NCBI GenBank assembly: GCA_000990325.1
Contig: LBPS01000013.1
Coordinates: 1-41,473, forward strand
Reading direction: 5' to 3'
Length of the DNA: 41,473 nt
DNA from: Candidatus Nomurabacteria bacterium GW2011_GWE2_34_25
GTDB lineage: Bacteria; Patescibacteriota; Minisyncoccia; Phycocordibacterales; UBA9973
This document shows, piece after piece, positions 27,480 to 36,512 of this stretch. Numbering within the stretch: position 1 is the stretch's first letter; every line of letters begins with the position of its first letter. The position numbers and the translations under genes are program-made. The notes under the pieces were generated by a model. It was not told the DNA's origin. It saw only the letters and a list, made by a program, of their open reading frames with translations, and made no database searches.

Positions 27480-28694
27480 ATGAAATTTAAATATAAAGAA
27501 CAAAGTAAAGAGGGGAAAATTATTGAAGGGATTGCAGAATCTCCTGATATGTTTGCTTTAGCTAAAGAGATAAGAGAGCAGGGTGGGGTTCCTCTTTCAA
27601 TCAAAGAATTTAATGAAAAAGGCATTAAAAATATTGTAAACTTTGATGTATTTACCGGAGTTTCACTCTCTGAAAAGATTATGTTTACTAACAATCTTAG
27701 TGGAATGCTTTCAGCTGGTCTTGCTCTTACGCGAGCACTTTCAGTTTTAGAAAAACAGACATCTAATAAATATTTCAACGGTGTTTTAAAAAGTTTAATT
27801 GACGACATTAACGGAGGAGGCACACTTTCTTCTGGAATGAAAAAGTTTCCGAAAGTTTTTTCTGGGGTATTTGTTTCAATGGTGCATTCAGGAGAAGAAT
27901 CTGGTGGCTTACCTAGGACTCTTTCTGAAATAGGTATCACACTAAAGAAAACTTATGATCTAAATAAAAAGATTAAGGGAGCACTTATATATCCAAGTGT
28001 TATACTTTTTGCTATTTTTGCCATTGGAATATTAATGATGATATATGTGGTACCAACACTTACTGCAACATTTAAAGATGTAGGAATGGAATTGCCTGCT
28101 TCAACACAATTTATAATATTTATATCCGATTCCCTTAAAGACCACTTTTTACTTTTTGCTACAGCCATGGCTGCATTCATTGGGTCTTTTGTAGCTTTTG
28201 CAAAACTTAAATCAACACAAAAATATTTTGATCTCATTATACTTAAAATTCCATTACTTGGAACTCTGATTAGAGAGATGAATACAGCCAGGACAACTCG
28301 GACTTTATCCTCCTTGATTTCATCGGGAGTTGATCTTTCGAGAGCTTTAACTATTACAGAAGAAGTTTTGCAAAATGTTCATTATAAAAAATTAATACAT
28401 GATGCTGTTCTTTCTATAGAGAAAGGAGTTTCACTCTCTGCTTCTTTTAAGAAACACCCGGAACTTTATCCTATTATGGTAGGTGAAATGATTGAAGTTG
28501 GAGAAGAGACTGGTAAATTATCTTCTATGCTTATGGATATAGCCAGCTTTTATGAAAATGAAGTAGATGACAAAACGAAAAATTTATCAACTATTATAGA
28601 GCCAGTATTAATGGTGTTCATCGGAGCTGCTGTAGGATTCTTTGCTGTTGCGATGATTAAACCGATGTATTCGGTTATGGATAGTATAAAATAA
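27480..28694 (+). CDS. pilC: Type IV pilus inner-membrane protein (PilC/GspF family)
   Basis: FKYKEQSKEGKIIEGIAES; duplicated T2SF domains; three TM helices. Confidence 0.9.
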   Translation: MKFKYKEQSKEGKIIEGIAESPDMFALAKEIREQGGVPLSIKEFNEKGIKNIVNFDVFTGVSLSEKIMFTNNLSGMLSAGLALTRALSVLEKQTSNKYFNGVLKSLIDDINGGGTLSSGMKKFPKVFSGVFVSMVHSGEESGGLPRTLSEIGITLKKTYDLNKKIKGALIYPSVILFAIFAIGILMMIYVVPTLTATFKDVGMELPASTQFIIFISDSLKDHFLLFATAMAAFIGSFVAFAKLKSTQKYFDLIILKIPLLGTLIREMNTARTTRTLSSLISSGVDLSRALTITEEVLQNVHYKKLIHDAVLSIEKGVSLSASFKKHPELYPIMVGEMIEVGEETGKLSSMLMDIASFYENEVDDKTKNLSTIIEPVLMVFIGAAVGFFAVAMIKPMYSVMDSIK

Positions 28695-28697
28695 TAT

Positions 28698-29168
28698 ATG
28701 TATATATTTAAAAACAAAGGTATAACAATAATAGAAATTTTGATAGTAATTGCTATCATTGGGATTATTTCTGCTATTATATTTGTTAATCTTTCTGATT
28801 TTCGAAATGAACAATCTTTAAAAAATACCTCGATTGATATTGTTTCTGTTTTAAATAAAGCAAGACAGAAAACACTTTCTTCGGTTAATTCAATGAATTA
28901 TAGTGTTCATTTTGAGACAGGGAGTGCAACACTTTTCACTGGGACGATTTATAACTCTTTGGATTCTTCAAATGAAGTAATTTCTTTTGATCCATCAGTA
29001 AATATTCCTGTATCAGGTGGCTTAAATATTGGTGGTGGAAGTGATGTAACCTTCGAACGTTTAACAGGTGATACAATAGGTGGTACAATCATTATAAGTT
29101 TGGTTTCTGATTCCACTCAACAAAAAACGGTTACAATAAATAAAACAGGTGTCATAAGTTCTAATTAA
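28698..29168 (+). CDS. Type IV prepilin-like protein
   Basis: KGITIIEILIVIAIIGIISAIIF. Confidence 0.85.
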   Translation: MYIFKNKGITIIEILIVIAIIGIISAIIFVNLSDFRNEQSLKNTSIDIVSVLNKARQKTLSSVNSMNYSVHFETGSATLFTGTIYNSLDSSNEVISFDPSVNIPVSGGLNIGGGSDVTFERLTGDTIGGTIIISLVSDSTQQKTVTINKTGVISSN

Positions 29169-29741
29169 ATGCTTACTAATTATAAAAAAAATAATAATCT
29201 CGGGCTTACCCCCACACCTACTTTCAAGAGTAGGAGAAAGTGGGTGTCGGGGTTTACTATTATAGAGATCCTCATCGCATGCTCTATCATTACTGTATCA
29301 ATGTTTGCTTTAATGCAGACGGCACAGAAAGGATTGACTTTATCCTATCAGGCTTTAAAAAAGTCACAGGTTAATTTATTACTTGAAGAAGGAGCTGAAG
29401 CAGTAAAATCCATAAGAGATAACAATTGGGCAACAATAGATGGATTGAGCCTTGATACTCCGTATTATTTATTTTTTAATACAACCACTAAATCTTGGAT
29501 ACTTGATGATACTTCTACCACTAGTCTATCTGGACATATTCCCACATATCCTATTGATGGGGTCTTTATTCGTACAGTCAACATCTCTTCTGTCGGGAGG
29601 GATGTTGATGATGATATTTTAGTTTCAGGTGGTACTATCGATATTCGTACAAAATTGGTAACAATATCTGTGTCATGGCCAATACCTGGATCTACAAGTT
29701 CTAAGAGTCTATCTTTTTATATAAGTGATATTTTTAATTAA
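29169..29741 (+). CDS. Type IV prepilin-like protein
   Basis: VSGFTIIEILIACSIITVSMFALMQTA. Confidence 0.82.
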   Translation: MLTNYKKNNNLGLTPTPTFKSRRKWVSGFTIIEILIACSIITVSMFALMQTAQKGLTLSYQALKKSQVNLLLEEGAEAVKSIRDNNWATIDGLSLDTPYYLFFNTTTKSWILDDTSTTSLSGHIPTYPIDGVFIRTVNISSVGRDVDDDILVSGGTIDIRTKLVTISVSWPIPGSTSSKSLSFYISDIFN

Positions 29742-29742
29742 T

Positions 29743-30315
29743 ATGATCATAGATTATAAAATAATAAATTTTCATAAATATATTGATTTACAAAAAACTT
29801 TTTACAAAAAAAAGGGTTTAAAACAAGGGATTAGTATTATAGAAATAATAATTTACTTAGCTCTATTTACGACTATTTCAATAGTAGTTATAAATTCTTT
29901 TATAATTGTTATTTCAACCTTTTCTACTATTAGGGCAAATCATGATTTAATAAACGCAGGATCAAATTCTATGGAAAGAATATCTCGTGAAATCCGTCAA
30001 GCCAAAAATATTGATATAGTTAATAGTACTTTTGATTCAAACTCAAGTATCTTAAGATTAAATGATACAAATGGAACTAGTTATGTAGTTTTTGATAAGA
30101 GTGGAAACGGTCTGCGTATTTCTAAAAACGGTGTAACTATTGGTAATTTGTTGACCGACAATGTCATCTTAAATAAGTTAATTTTTACTAGGATATCAAC
30201 ACCTAATAGCGAGGGAGTAAAAATAGAAATAGAAGTAGAAGACATAAATGATAAAACAGAAAGAATAGAAAAATTCTGCAACACTGTTATATTAAGGGGA
30301 GGGTATCAAAATTAG
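29743..30315 (+). CDS. Type IV prepilin-like (PilW-type) protein
   Basis: QGISIIEIIIYLALFTTISIVVINSF; start at 29743 preferred over 29725. Confidence 0.8.
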   Translation: MIIDYKIINFHKYIDLQKTFYKKKGLKQGISIIEIIIYLALFTTISIVVINSFIIVISTFSTIRANHDLINAGSNSMERISREIRQAKNIDIVNSTFDSNSSILRLNDTNGTSYVVFDKSGNGLRISKNGVTIGNLLTDNVILNKLIFTRISTPNSEGVKIEIEVEDINDKTERIEKFCNTVILRGGYQN

Positions 30316-30361
30316 TGGAAAGTAGTAAATAGAAGGTAGAGAGAAAAAATAATAAATTCAA

Positions 30362-32092
30362 ATGCAAAATAATATTAAAAATAAATACAATGGAGGTGCA
30401 GCAATGATGGTAGTCGTTATATTTTTTATTTTTATAAGCCTGACTATTTTAGTGGGAGTTGTAAATCCAACTGTACGTGAATTTAAAATTGCATCAGATA
30501 GTTTCAAATCAAAACAGACATATTTCTTGGCAGAATCGGGAGTTGAAGATGTTCTCTATAGATTGAGAAATAATAAACAAACTAATGGGACAGAGAGTCT
30601 GGTGTTGGGAGATTCAGAGGCCGTAACAACCGTTACTGATATTTCTAATGGTCAAAAGGAGATTACTTCATTGGGTGATACGAATTCATTACAGAGAAAA
30701 GTTAAATTAGTAATTGATACTGGAGTAGGGGTTTCATTCAGTTACGGTGTTCAATCTGGCGCAGGGGGGTTTGTTATGAATAATGGTTCAAGGGTAGTTG
30801 GAAGTATTTATTCAAATGGTAATATAACTGGTTCAGGTACTATTACAGGGAGTGCGAGTTCTGCTAACTCTTCTGCGCTGGTAGCAGATCAGTCAAATGG
30901 TAGTGGAACTCCACCAATAGATATAACATTTGGTAATACAAATGGTACTCAAGATTTTGCACAAAGCTTTATGGTTGGAAATACAGGAGTTTTAAATAAA
31001 ATTCAATTATATATAAAAAAGGTTAGCACTCCTTCAAATATCACTGCACGTATTGTGTCTGATCTAAATGGAAGCCCAAGTGGTACTACTTTAACATCCG
31101 CTACTATATCTACCTCAACAATTTCAACAAATTACGGTTGGATTGACGTTCCTTTTTCCAGTCATATACAGCTTTCATCTAGTACAACATATTGGCTAAT
31201 ATTAGATGTAACTACTTCTTCAACTAAATATTATAAAATAGGAGCCAATAATAATGGATATCCAAACGGGGTTAGTAAAACAGGTGGATTTGGTGGTACA
31301 TGGAGCAATACCACACCATCAGGGTCAGACGGTTATTTTAGTGTTTATCTGGGTGGTTTGACGGGGTTGATTAGTGGGATAACAATTGGAACTAATTCAA
31401 ATGATGGGGCATATGCAAATACAATTAATAATTCAAATGTTGCAGGTACTATTTATTGTCAAACTGGTAGTGGAAACAATAAATCATGTAATACATCTCG
31501 ACCAGACCCTGTGCAGATAGCGATGCCAATATCAGAACAAAATATTTTAGACTGGAAAGATGCTGCTGCTGAGGGTGGCACTTATAATGGTAATTATGTC
31601 CTTTCTTCAAATGCCACACTAGGGCCTAAAAAAATTACTGGCAACTTGGTGGTATCCAATGGTGTAACCTTAACACTAACAGGAACAATTTGGGTTCAAG
31701 GTTCCTTGACTGTCAGTAATAATGCTATTATAAAGCTAGCTTCTGGTTATGGTAGCTCTGAGGGTTTGATTGTTACTGATGGTACTATTTCTATAAGTAA
31801 TAATTCTACTTTTCAAGGTTCAGGGACTTCAGGTAGTTATGTAATGGCCCTCAGTACTTCTTCATCTACGTCAGCTGTTACATTAGCAAATAATGGCGGT
31901 GCGGTTGTCTTATATGCATCAAATGGGACAATAAATGTAGCAAATAATGCAACAGCAAAGTCACTAACGGGTTATTATATAAATCTAAGCAATAATGCTG
32001 TCATAACTTATGACGAAGGACTCACAAATTCAAACTTTTCAAGTGGTCCATCGGGAACATGGAATGTAAATAGCTGGCAAGAGGTTGAATAA
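30362..32092 (+). CDS. PilX-like pilus assembly protein with C-terminal repeat region
   Basis: GGAAMMVVVIFFIFISLTILVGVVNP, YFLAESGVEDVLYRLR; choice-of-anchor-like module. Confidence 0.75.
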   Translation: MQNNIKNKYNGGAAMMVVVIFFIFISLTILVGVVNPTVREFKIASDSFKSKQTYFLAESGVEDVLYRLRNNKQTNGTESLVLGDSEAVTTVTDISNGQKEITSLGDTNSLQRKVKLVIDTGVGVSFSYGVQSGAGGFVMNNGSRVVGSIYSNGNITGSGTITGSASSANSSALVADQSNGSGTPPIDITFGNTNGTQDFAQSFMVGNTGVLNKIQLYIKKVSTPSNITARIVSDLNGSPSGTTLTSATISTSTISTNYGWIDVPFSSHIQLSSSTTYWLILDVTTSSTKYYKIGANNNGYPNGVSKTGGFGGTWSNTTPSGSDGYFSVYLGGLTGLISGITIGTNSNDGAYANTINNSNVAGTIYCQTGSGNNKSCNTSRPDPVQIAMPISEQNILDWKDAAAEGGTYNGNYVLSSNATLGPKKITGNLVVSNGVTLTLTGTIWVQGSLTVSNNAIIKLASGYGSSEGLIVTDGTISISNNSTFQGSGTSGSYVMALSTSSSTSAVTLANNGGAVVLYASNGTINVANNATAKSLTGYYINLSNNAVITYDEGLTNSNFSSGPSGTWNVNSWQEVE

Positions 32093-32125
32093 GGCTTTTT
32101 GCCTATTTTGTGGTAAAATAGGGTA

Positions 32126-32887
32126 ATGAAGCCAGTAAATAAACTTATAATTGCCAATTGGAAAATGAATCCGCAAAAGAAGACTGAAGCGGAGGCTATT
32201 TTTAAAGATATCTCAACATTTGTAAAAAATATAAAAAATACTGAGATTATCATTTGTCCACCATTTCCCTACTTTTTTATTAAAGACAAAATTAAAGGTA
32301 AGAAATTAAAATTGGGTAGCCAAGATGTTTTTTATGAAAAAGAAGGATCACACACAGGAGAAGTGTCAGCTTCAATGCTTAAGGATTTTGGAGTCGAATA
32401 TGTTTTAGTAGGACATTCTGAAAGAAGATCACTTGGGGATACGAATGATCAAGTAAATAAGAAAATTTTAGCTGTAATTAAATCAAAAATGTGTCCGATT
32501 TTTTGTATTGGTGAGAGTGAGAAAGATGCCAATGGATTCTATTTATCTTTTATTAAACAACAAATAACGGAAGGTCTTTTAGCTGTGACGAAATCCCAAG
32601 CGAAGAATATCATCATTGCTTATGAACCTATCTGGGCGATAGGGAGTAATGCTACCAGAGTTGCTACTCCAGCTGAATTTACTGAAATAAGAATTTTTAT
32701 AAAAAAGATACTTTCCGATTTATACGATATTAAAACTGCTAGTGGAGTAAGAATTCTATATGGAGGATCAGTCAATCCTTTAAATGCAGAGTCTTTTATA
32801 AAAGAAGGAGGGGCAGATGGCTTGCTTGTTGGACGTGATAGCCTAACTCCTAAAAAGTTTATTCAGATTATTAATTTAGCAAGGTGA
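32126..32887 (+). CDS. tpiA: Triosephosphate isomerase
   Basis: IANWKMNP, GHSERRS, AYEPIWAIG, ILYGGSV. Confidence 0.95.
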   Translation: MKPVNKLIIANWKMNPQKKTEAEAIFKDISTFVKNIKNTEIIICPPFPYFFIKDKIKGKKLKLGSQDVFYEKEGSHTGEVSASMLKDFGVEYVLVGHSERRSLGDTNDQVNKKILAVIKSKMCPIFCIGESEKDANGFYLSFIKQQITEGLLAVTKSQAKNIIIAYEPIWAIGSNATRVATPAEFTEIRIFIKKILSDLYDIKTASGVRILYGGSVNPLNAESFIKEGGADGLLVGRDSLTPKKFIQIINLAR

Positions 32888-32895
32888 TGAATGAA

Positions 32896-33012
32896 TCCCG
32901 TTAGAAGCCGCGGTCGCAGTTTCTATTTGTGGATTAGTATAAAAATAATTATTTAATTTAATCAAGCAATGTAGGTTCTATTAAAAATAGACCGCGACCT
33001 GCTTCTAACGGG
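32896..33012 (+). mobile_element. Non-coding start-codon element (family A), copy 2, 117 bp
   Basis: Same arms as copy 1; flanked by ATGAA (32891-32895 and 33013-33017). Confidence 0.85.
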
Positions 33013-34137
33013 ATGAAATCAATAAAAGACATAGAAAATTTGAAAGGGAAACATGTAATTGTCCGCGTAGACTTCAATGTTCCACAAGATAAAGATGGAA
33101 AGATTCTAGATGATTTTCGTATTAAGTCTATACTTCCGACAGTAGAATATTTACAGAAAAAGGGAGCTATAGTAATACTAGTTGCACATATTGGTGAAGG
33201 TGGAGAGAAGAGCTTAAAGCCTGTTGCTATAAGGCTCAAAAAGTATCTTCCAAACATTAAATTCATCGAGTCATCTATCTTTTCAGATGAGACTAAAAAA
33301 ATTACAGGGACTCTTAAGAATGGAGATGTTGCACTTTTTGAAAATTTACGTAGAGAAATAGGAGAGAAGACGAACTCCCCATCTTTTGCTAGAGGTCTTT
33401 CCCGTTTTGGAGATATATATGTGAATGATGCTTTCTCTGTATCGCATCGAGTCCACGCTTCTATCGTTGGTATTACAAAATATTTACCAAGTTATGCAGG
33501 GCTTCAACTTATAGATGAGATAAATAATTTGTCGAAAGCTTTTAATCCCAAAAAACCTTTTTTGTTTATTTTGGGTGGTGCTAAATTTGAAACTAAGATT
33601 CCTTTGATTAAAAAATTTCTTCGTGATGCGGATCATGTATTTATCGGAGGAGCTATCGCCAACGATTTCTTTAAAGGTAAGGGTTATGAAGTAGGAACAT
33701 CTTTAGTGAGTGATGGTATGGTTCAAGTAAAATCTTTTTTTAAGAATAAAAATTTAGTTATACCGACTGATGTTGTAGTTACCAAAGGAAGCCTAAGTCG
33801 CAATGTTAAGCCAAGTGATGTAACGCACGATGAATGCATTGTCGATATTGGCAAAGATTCAGTTGAGGTGATAAAGGGTCTTATAGAGAAAGCACAGTTT
33901 GTGCTTTGGAATGGACCGCTTGGGATATATGAAAGTGGCTTTGGAAGTGCGACAGAAAATATTCTTAAAATTCTTTCCAAGAGTAAAGCTGTCAGTATTG
34001 TCGGAGGAGGGGACACTGTGGCCCTCATTACAAAACTAAAACTAGGTGATAAGCTCGGCTTCGTCTCAACTGGCGGTGGCGCCACTCTCGACTTCCTAGC
34101 CAAAGGCACTCTACCGGGGATAAAAGCATTGAAATAA
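33013..34137 (+). CDS. pgk: Phosphoglycerate kinase
   Basis: VIVRVDFNVPQD, LGGAKFETKIPLI, WNGPLGIYE, VGGGDT. Confidence 0.95.
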   Translation: MKSIKDIENLKGKHVIVRVDFNVPQDKDGKILDDFRIKSILPTVEYLQKKGAIVILVAHIGEGGEKSLKPVAIRLKKYLPNIKFIESSIFSDETKKITGTLKNGDVALFENLRREIGEKTNSPSFARGLSRFGDIYVNDAFSVSHRVHASIVGITKYLPSYAGLQLIDEINNLSKAFNPKKPFLFILGGAKFETKIPLIKKFLRDADHVFIGGAIANDFFKGKGYEVGTSLVSDGMVQVKSFFKNKNLVIPTDVVVTKGSLSRNVKPSDVTHDECIVDIGKDSVEVIKGLIEKAQFVLWNGPLGIYESGFGSATENILKILSKSKAVSIVGGGDTVALITKLKLGDKLGFVSTGGGATLDFLAKGTLPGIKALK

Positions 34138-34161
34138 ACTTTTTATGTTACAATCGTTATT

Positions 34162-35853
34162 ATGCCGAATGAAATTGAACTTTTAGATTTACTGCTGAAA
34201 AATAGGGGGATAAAGGAAGAAGATAAGGAGAAATTTTTGAACCCTTCGTACGAAGAGGGGATTTACGATCCATATCTAATGAAAGATATGGAGAAGACGG
34301 TGGTAAGGATATTTGAGGCTGTAGAGGCGAAAGAAAAAATAGTGATATATAGTGACTATGATTGCGATGGTATTCCAGCTTCTGTCATAATGCATGATTT
34401 CTTCACAAAAATTGGTTATACCAACTTTACTATTTATATTCCTGATAGGCATGATGAAGGCTATGGTCTTCATATGGATGCTATAAAGAATTTTATAAAT
34501 GAAGAAGTGGACCTCCTCATAACTTTTGATTTAGGAATCACAGCTGTGGACGAAGTAGTAGAAGCAACAGCTGGAGGAATAGATGTGATAATCACAGACC
34601 ATCACTTACCTCACGCACAAGTTCCTCGTGCTTATGCGATTTTGAATCCTAAACAAGATGGGTGTACATATCCAGATACAATGCTTTGCGGAGCAGGAAT
34701 AGCCTTTAAACTTATCCAAGCTCTTATAATAAAATATGGAGAATATTGGAAAATAAATAAAGGCTGGGAGAAATGGTTGCTCGATATGGCAGGTATAGCA
34801 ACACTTGCTGATCAAGTGCCACTTCTAGATGAGAATAGAGTCCTAGCCACTTATGGTTTAAAAGTTTTGCAGAAAGGGAGACGTTTGGGACTTGTTGAAA
34901 TCTTCAAAAAAGCTGGAGTAGATATCACCAAACTTTCTGAAGAGGATGTTACTTTCACCTTGGCTCCTCGTATTAATGCGGCGTCTAGAATGGCAGATCC
35001 GATGATGGCATTTGAAATGCTTTCTGCAACTGATGCAGTAATAGCGAAAGCCTCGGCTGATAACTTGGCAAAAATAAATGATGAAAGGAAAATTATTGTC
35101 GCTCATATGATGAAGGAAGTAAAAAAAGTTTTAGGTAAAAGAGAGGACAAGAAGGTGATAGTGATAGGGAACCCTACTTGGAGAGTGGGGGTCTTGGGAA
35201 TCATAGCTTCAAAAATTGCCGAAGAATACAAAAGGCCAGCTTTCGTTTGGGGAACGGATGGTAGTGATGATCTTAAAGGATCTTGTCGTTCGTGGGGTGG
35301 TGCTAACTTGGTAGAAATAATGACGGCTCTTCCTGAGAATAGTTTACTTGGTTTTGGAGGACATGCGGGGGCTGGGGGGTTCTCGGTGGCACAAACAGAA
35401 ATACATTTTCTAGAAGAAAGAATTCTAAATGTGTATGGAGAGGAGGAAGAGATAGAAGTCGCCTTATCGGCGACCCGCCGAGGAGGCGGGATAAATGAGA
35501 GTATAGAAGGAGCAGAAGCAATTATAAGTATTGATGATATAACAAGTGGCAACTACAATGTTATCGAAAAGCTTGCTCCTTACGGAGAGGGGAATCCTAA
35601 GCCTAAATTTTTATTTAAAGAATTGCCTATATATGGTATAAAAGAATTTGGTAAAGAGAAGAATCATTTAGAATTAAGTTACTTAAATAGTAAAGGGAAG
35701 ATAGTCAAAGCGATAGCCTTCTTCAAAACAAGAGAGAGTTATAATAATATCCTTAATGTAGGGGAGAGAATAGACTTGGTTGCGACTTTTGAGAAAAGCA
35801 CTTTTGGGGGTAGGACGGAATTAAGACTCCGAATTGTAGATATAATATGTTAA
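34162..35853 (+). CDS. recJ: RecJ-type single-stranded-DNA exonuclease (DHH/DHHA1)
   Basis: IYSDYDCDGI, ITDHH, GFGGHAGAGGF motifs. Confidence 0.92.
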   Translation: MPNEIELLDLLLKNRGIKEEDKEKFLNPSYEEGIYDPYLMKDMEKTVVRIFEAVEAKEKIVIYSDYDCDGIPASVIMHDFFTKIGYTNFTIYIPDRHDEGYGLHMDAIKNFINEEVDLLITFDLGITAVDEVVEATAGGIDVIITDHHLPHAQVPRAYAILNPKQDGCTYPDTMLCGAGIAFKLIQALIIKYGEYWKINKGWEKWLLDMAGIATLADQVPLLDENRVLATYGLKVLQKGRRLGLVEIFKKAGVDITKLSEEDVTFTLAPRINAASRMADPMMAFEMLSATDAVIAKASADNLAKINDERKIIVAHMMKEVKKVLGKREDKKVIVIGNPTWRVGVLGIIASKIAEEYKRPAFVWGTDGSDDLKGSCRSWGGANLVEIMTALPENSLLGFGGHAGAGGFSVAQTEIHFLEERILNVYGEEEEIEVALSATRRGGGINESIEGAEAIISIDDITSGNYNVIEKLAPYGEGNPKPKFLFKELPIYGIKEFGKEKNHLELSYLNSKGKIVKAIAFFKTRESYNNILNVGERIDLVATFEKSTFGGRTELRLRIVDIIC

Positions 35854-35862
35854 AATATTTTT

Positions 35863-36360
35863 ATGAATAAAACTTTGGAAATATATACAGATGGTTCATC
35901 GTTGGGGAATCCAGGGCCTGGAGGGTGGGGAGTTGTTATTTTGATTTCAAATCAAAATAACAACGAGTTAAAAGTTGAAAGTGAAAAGTTAAAAGTAATA
36001 GAACTAGGCGGAGGAGAGAAAAATACGACGAATAACCGCATGGAACTTCAGGCTGTCATAGAAGCACTCAAATATATTTGCACTAGGCAAGACCTAGTAC
36101 AAAGTGAGGTGACTATTCATGCAGACTCAGCATATGTTTTAGGAGGGGTAACTACTTGGATACATGGTTGGGAAAAGAATGGATGGAAGACCGCCAACAA
36201 AAAGCCGGTAATGAATCAAGAACTATGGAAAGAGTTAATTGGCTATGTTCGAGAATTTAAAGGCAAAATAAATTGGCAGAAAGTAAAGGGACACTCGGGG
36301 CATGTTTACAATGACAAAGCAGATGAGATAGCGACAAGTTATGCGTCGAGACAAAAATAA
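35863..36360 (+). CDS. rnhA: Ribonuclease HI
   Basis: LEIYTDGSSLGNPGPGGWG, TTNNRMEL, HADSAYVLGGVTTWIHGW, VKGHSGHVYNDKADEIA. Confidence 0.93.
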   Translation: MNKTLEIYTDGSSLGNPGPGGWGVVILISNQNNNELKVESEKLKVIELGGGEKNTTNNRMELQAVIEALKYICTRQDLVQSEVTIHADSAYVLGGVTTWIHGWEKNGWKTANKKPVMNQELWKELIGYVREFKGKINWQKVKGHSGHVYNDKADEIATSYASRQK

Positions 36361-36489
36361 AATAAAACACTCCATAAAAAAATTCTCGGACTCACCACAC
36401 AATAAAATTCTGCTGAATTTTTTGCTCGTACTCGGGCCGTCGCCCTCCGTAAGGGTTCGCTCGAGAACATTTTTATTACGTGTTTTATT
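36361..36489. repeat. Fold-back repeat family B, copy 2
   Basis: Arms AATAAAACAC...TTCTCG / CGAGAA...GTGTTTTATT with core CGGACTCACCACAC...TGCT hairpin...GGGCCGTCGCCCTCCGTAAGGGTTCGCTCGAG. Confidence 0.75.
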
Positions 36490-36512
36490 AATTTAGATAT
36501 TTTTTTTGTAAT

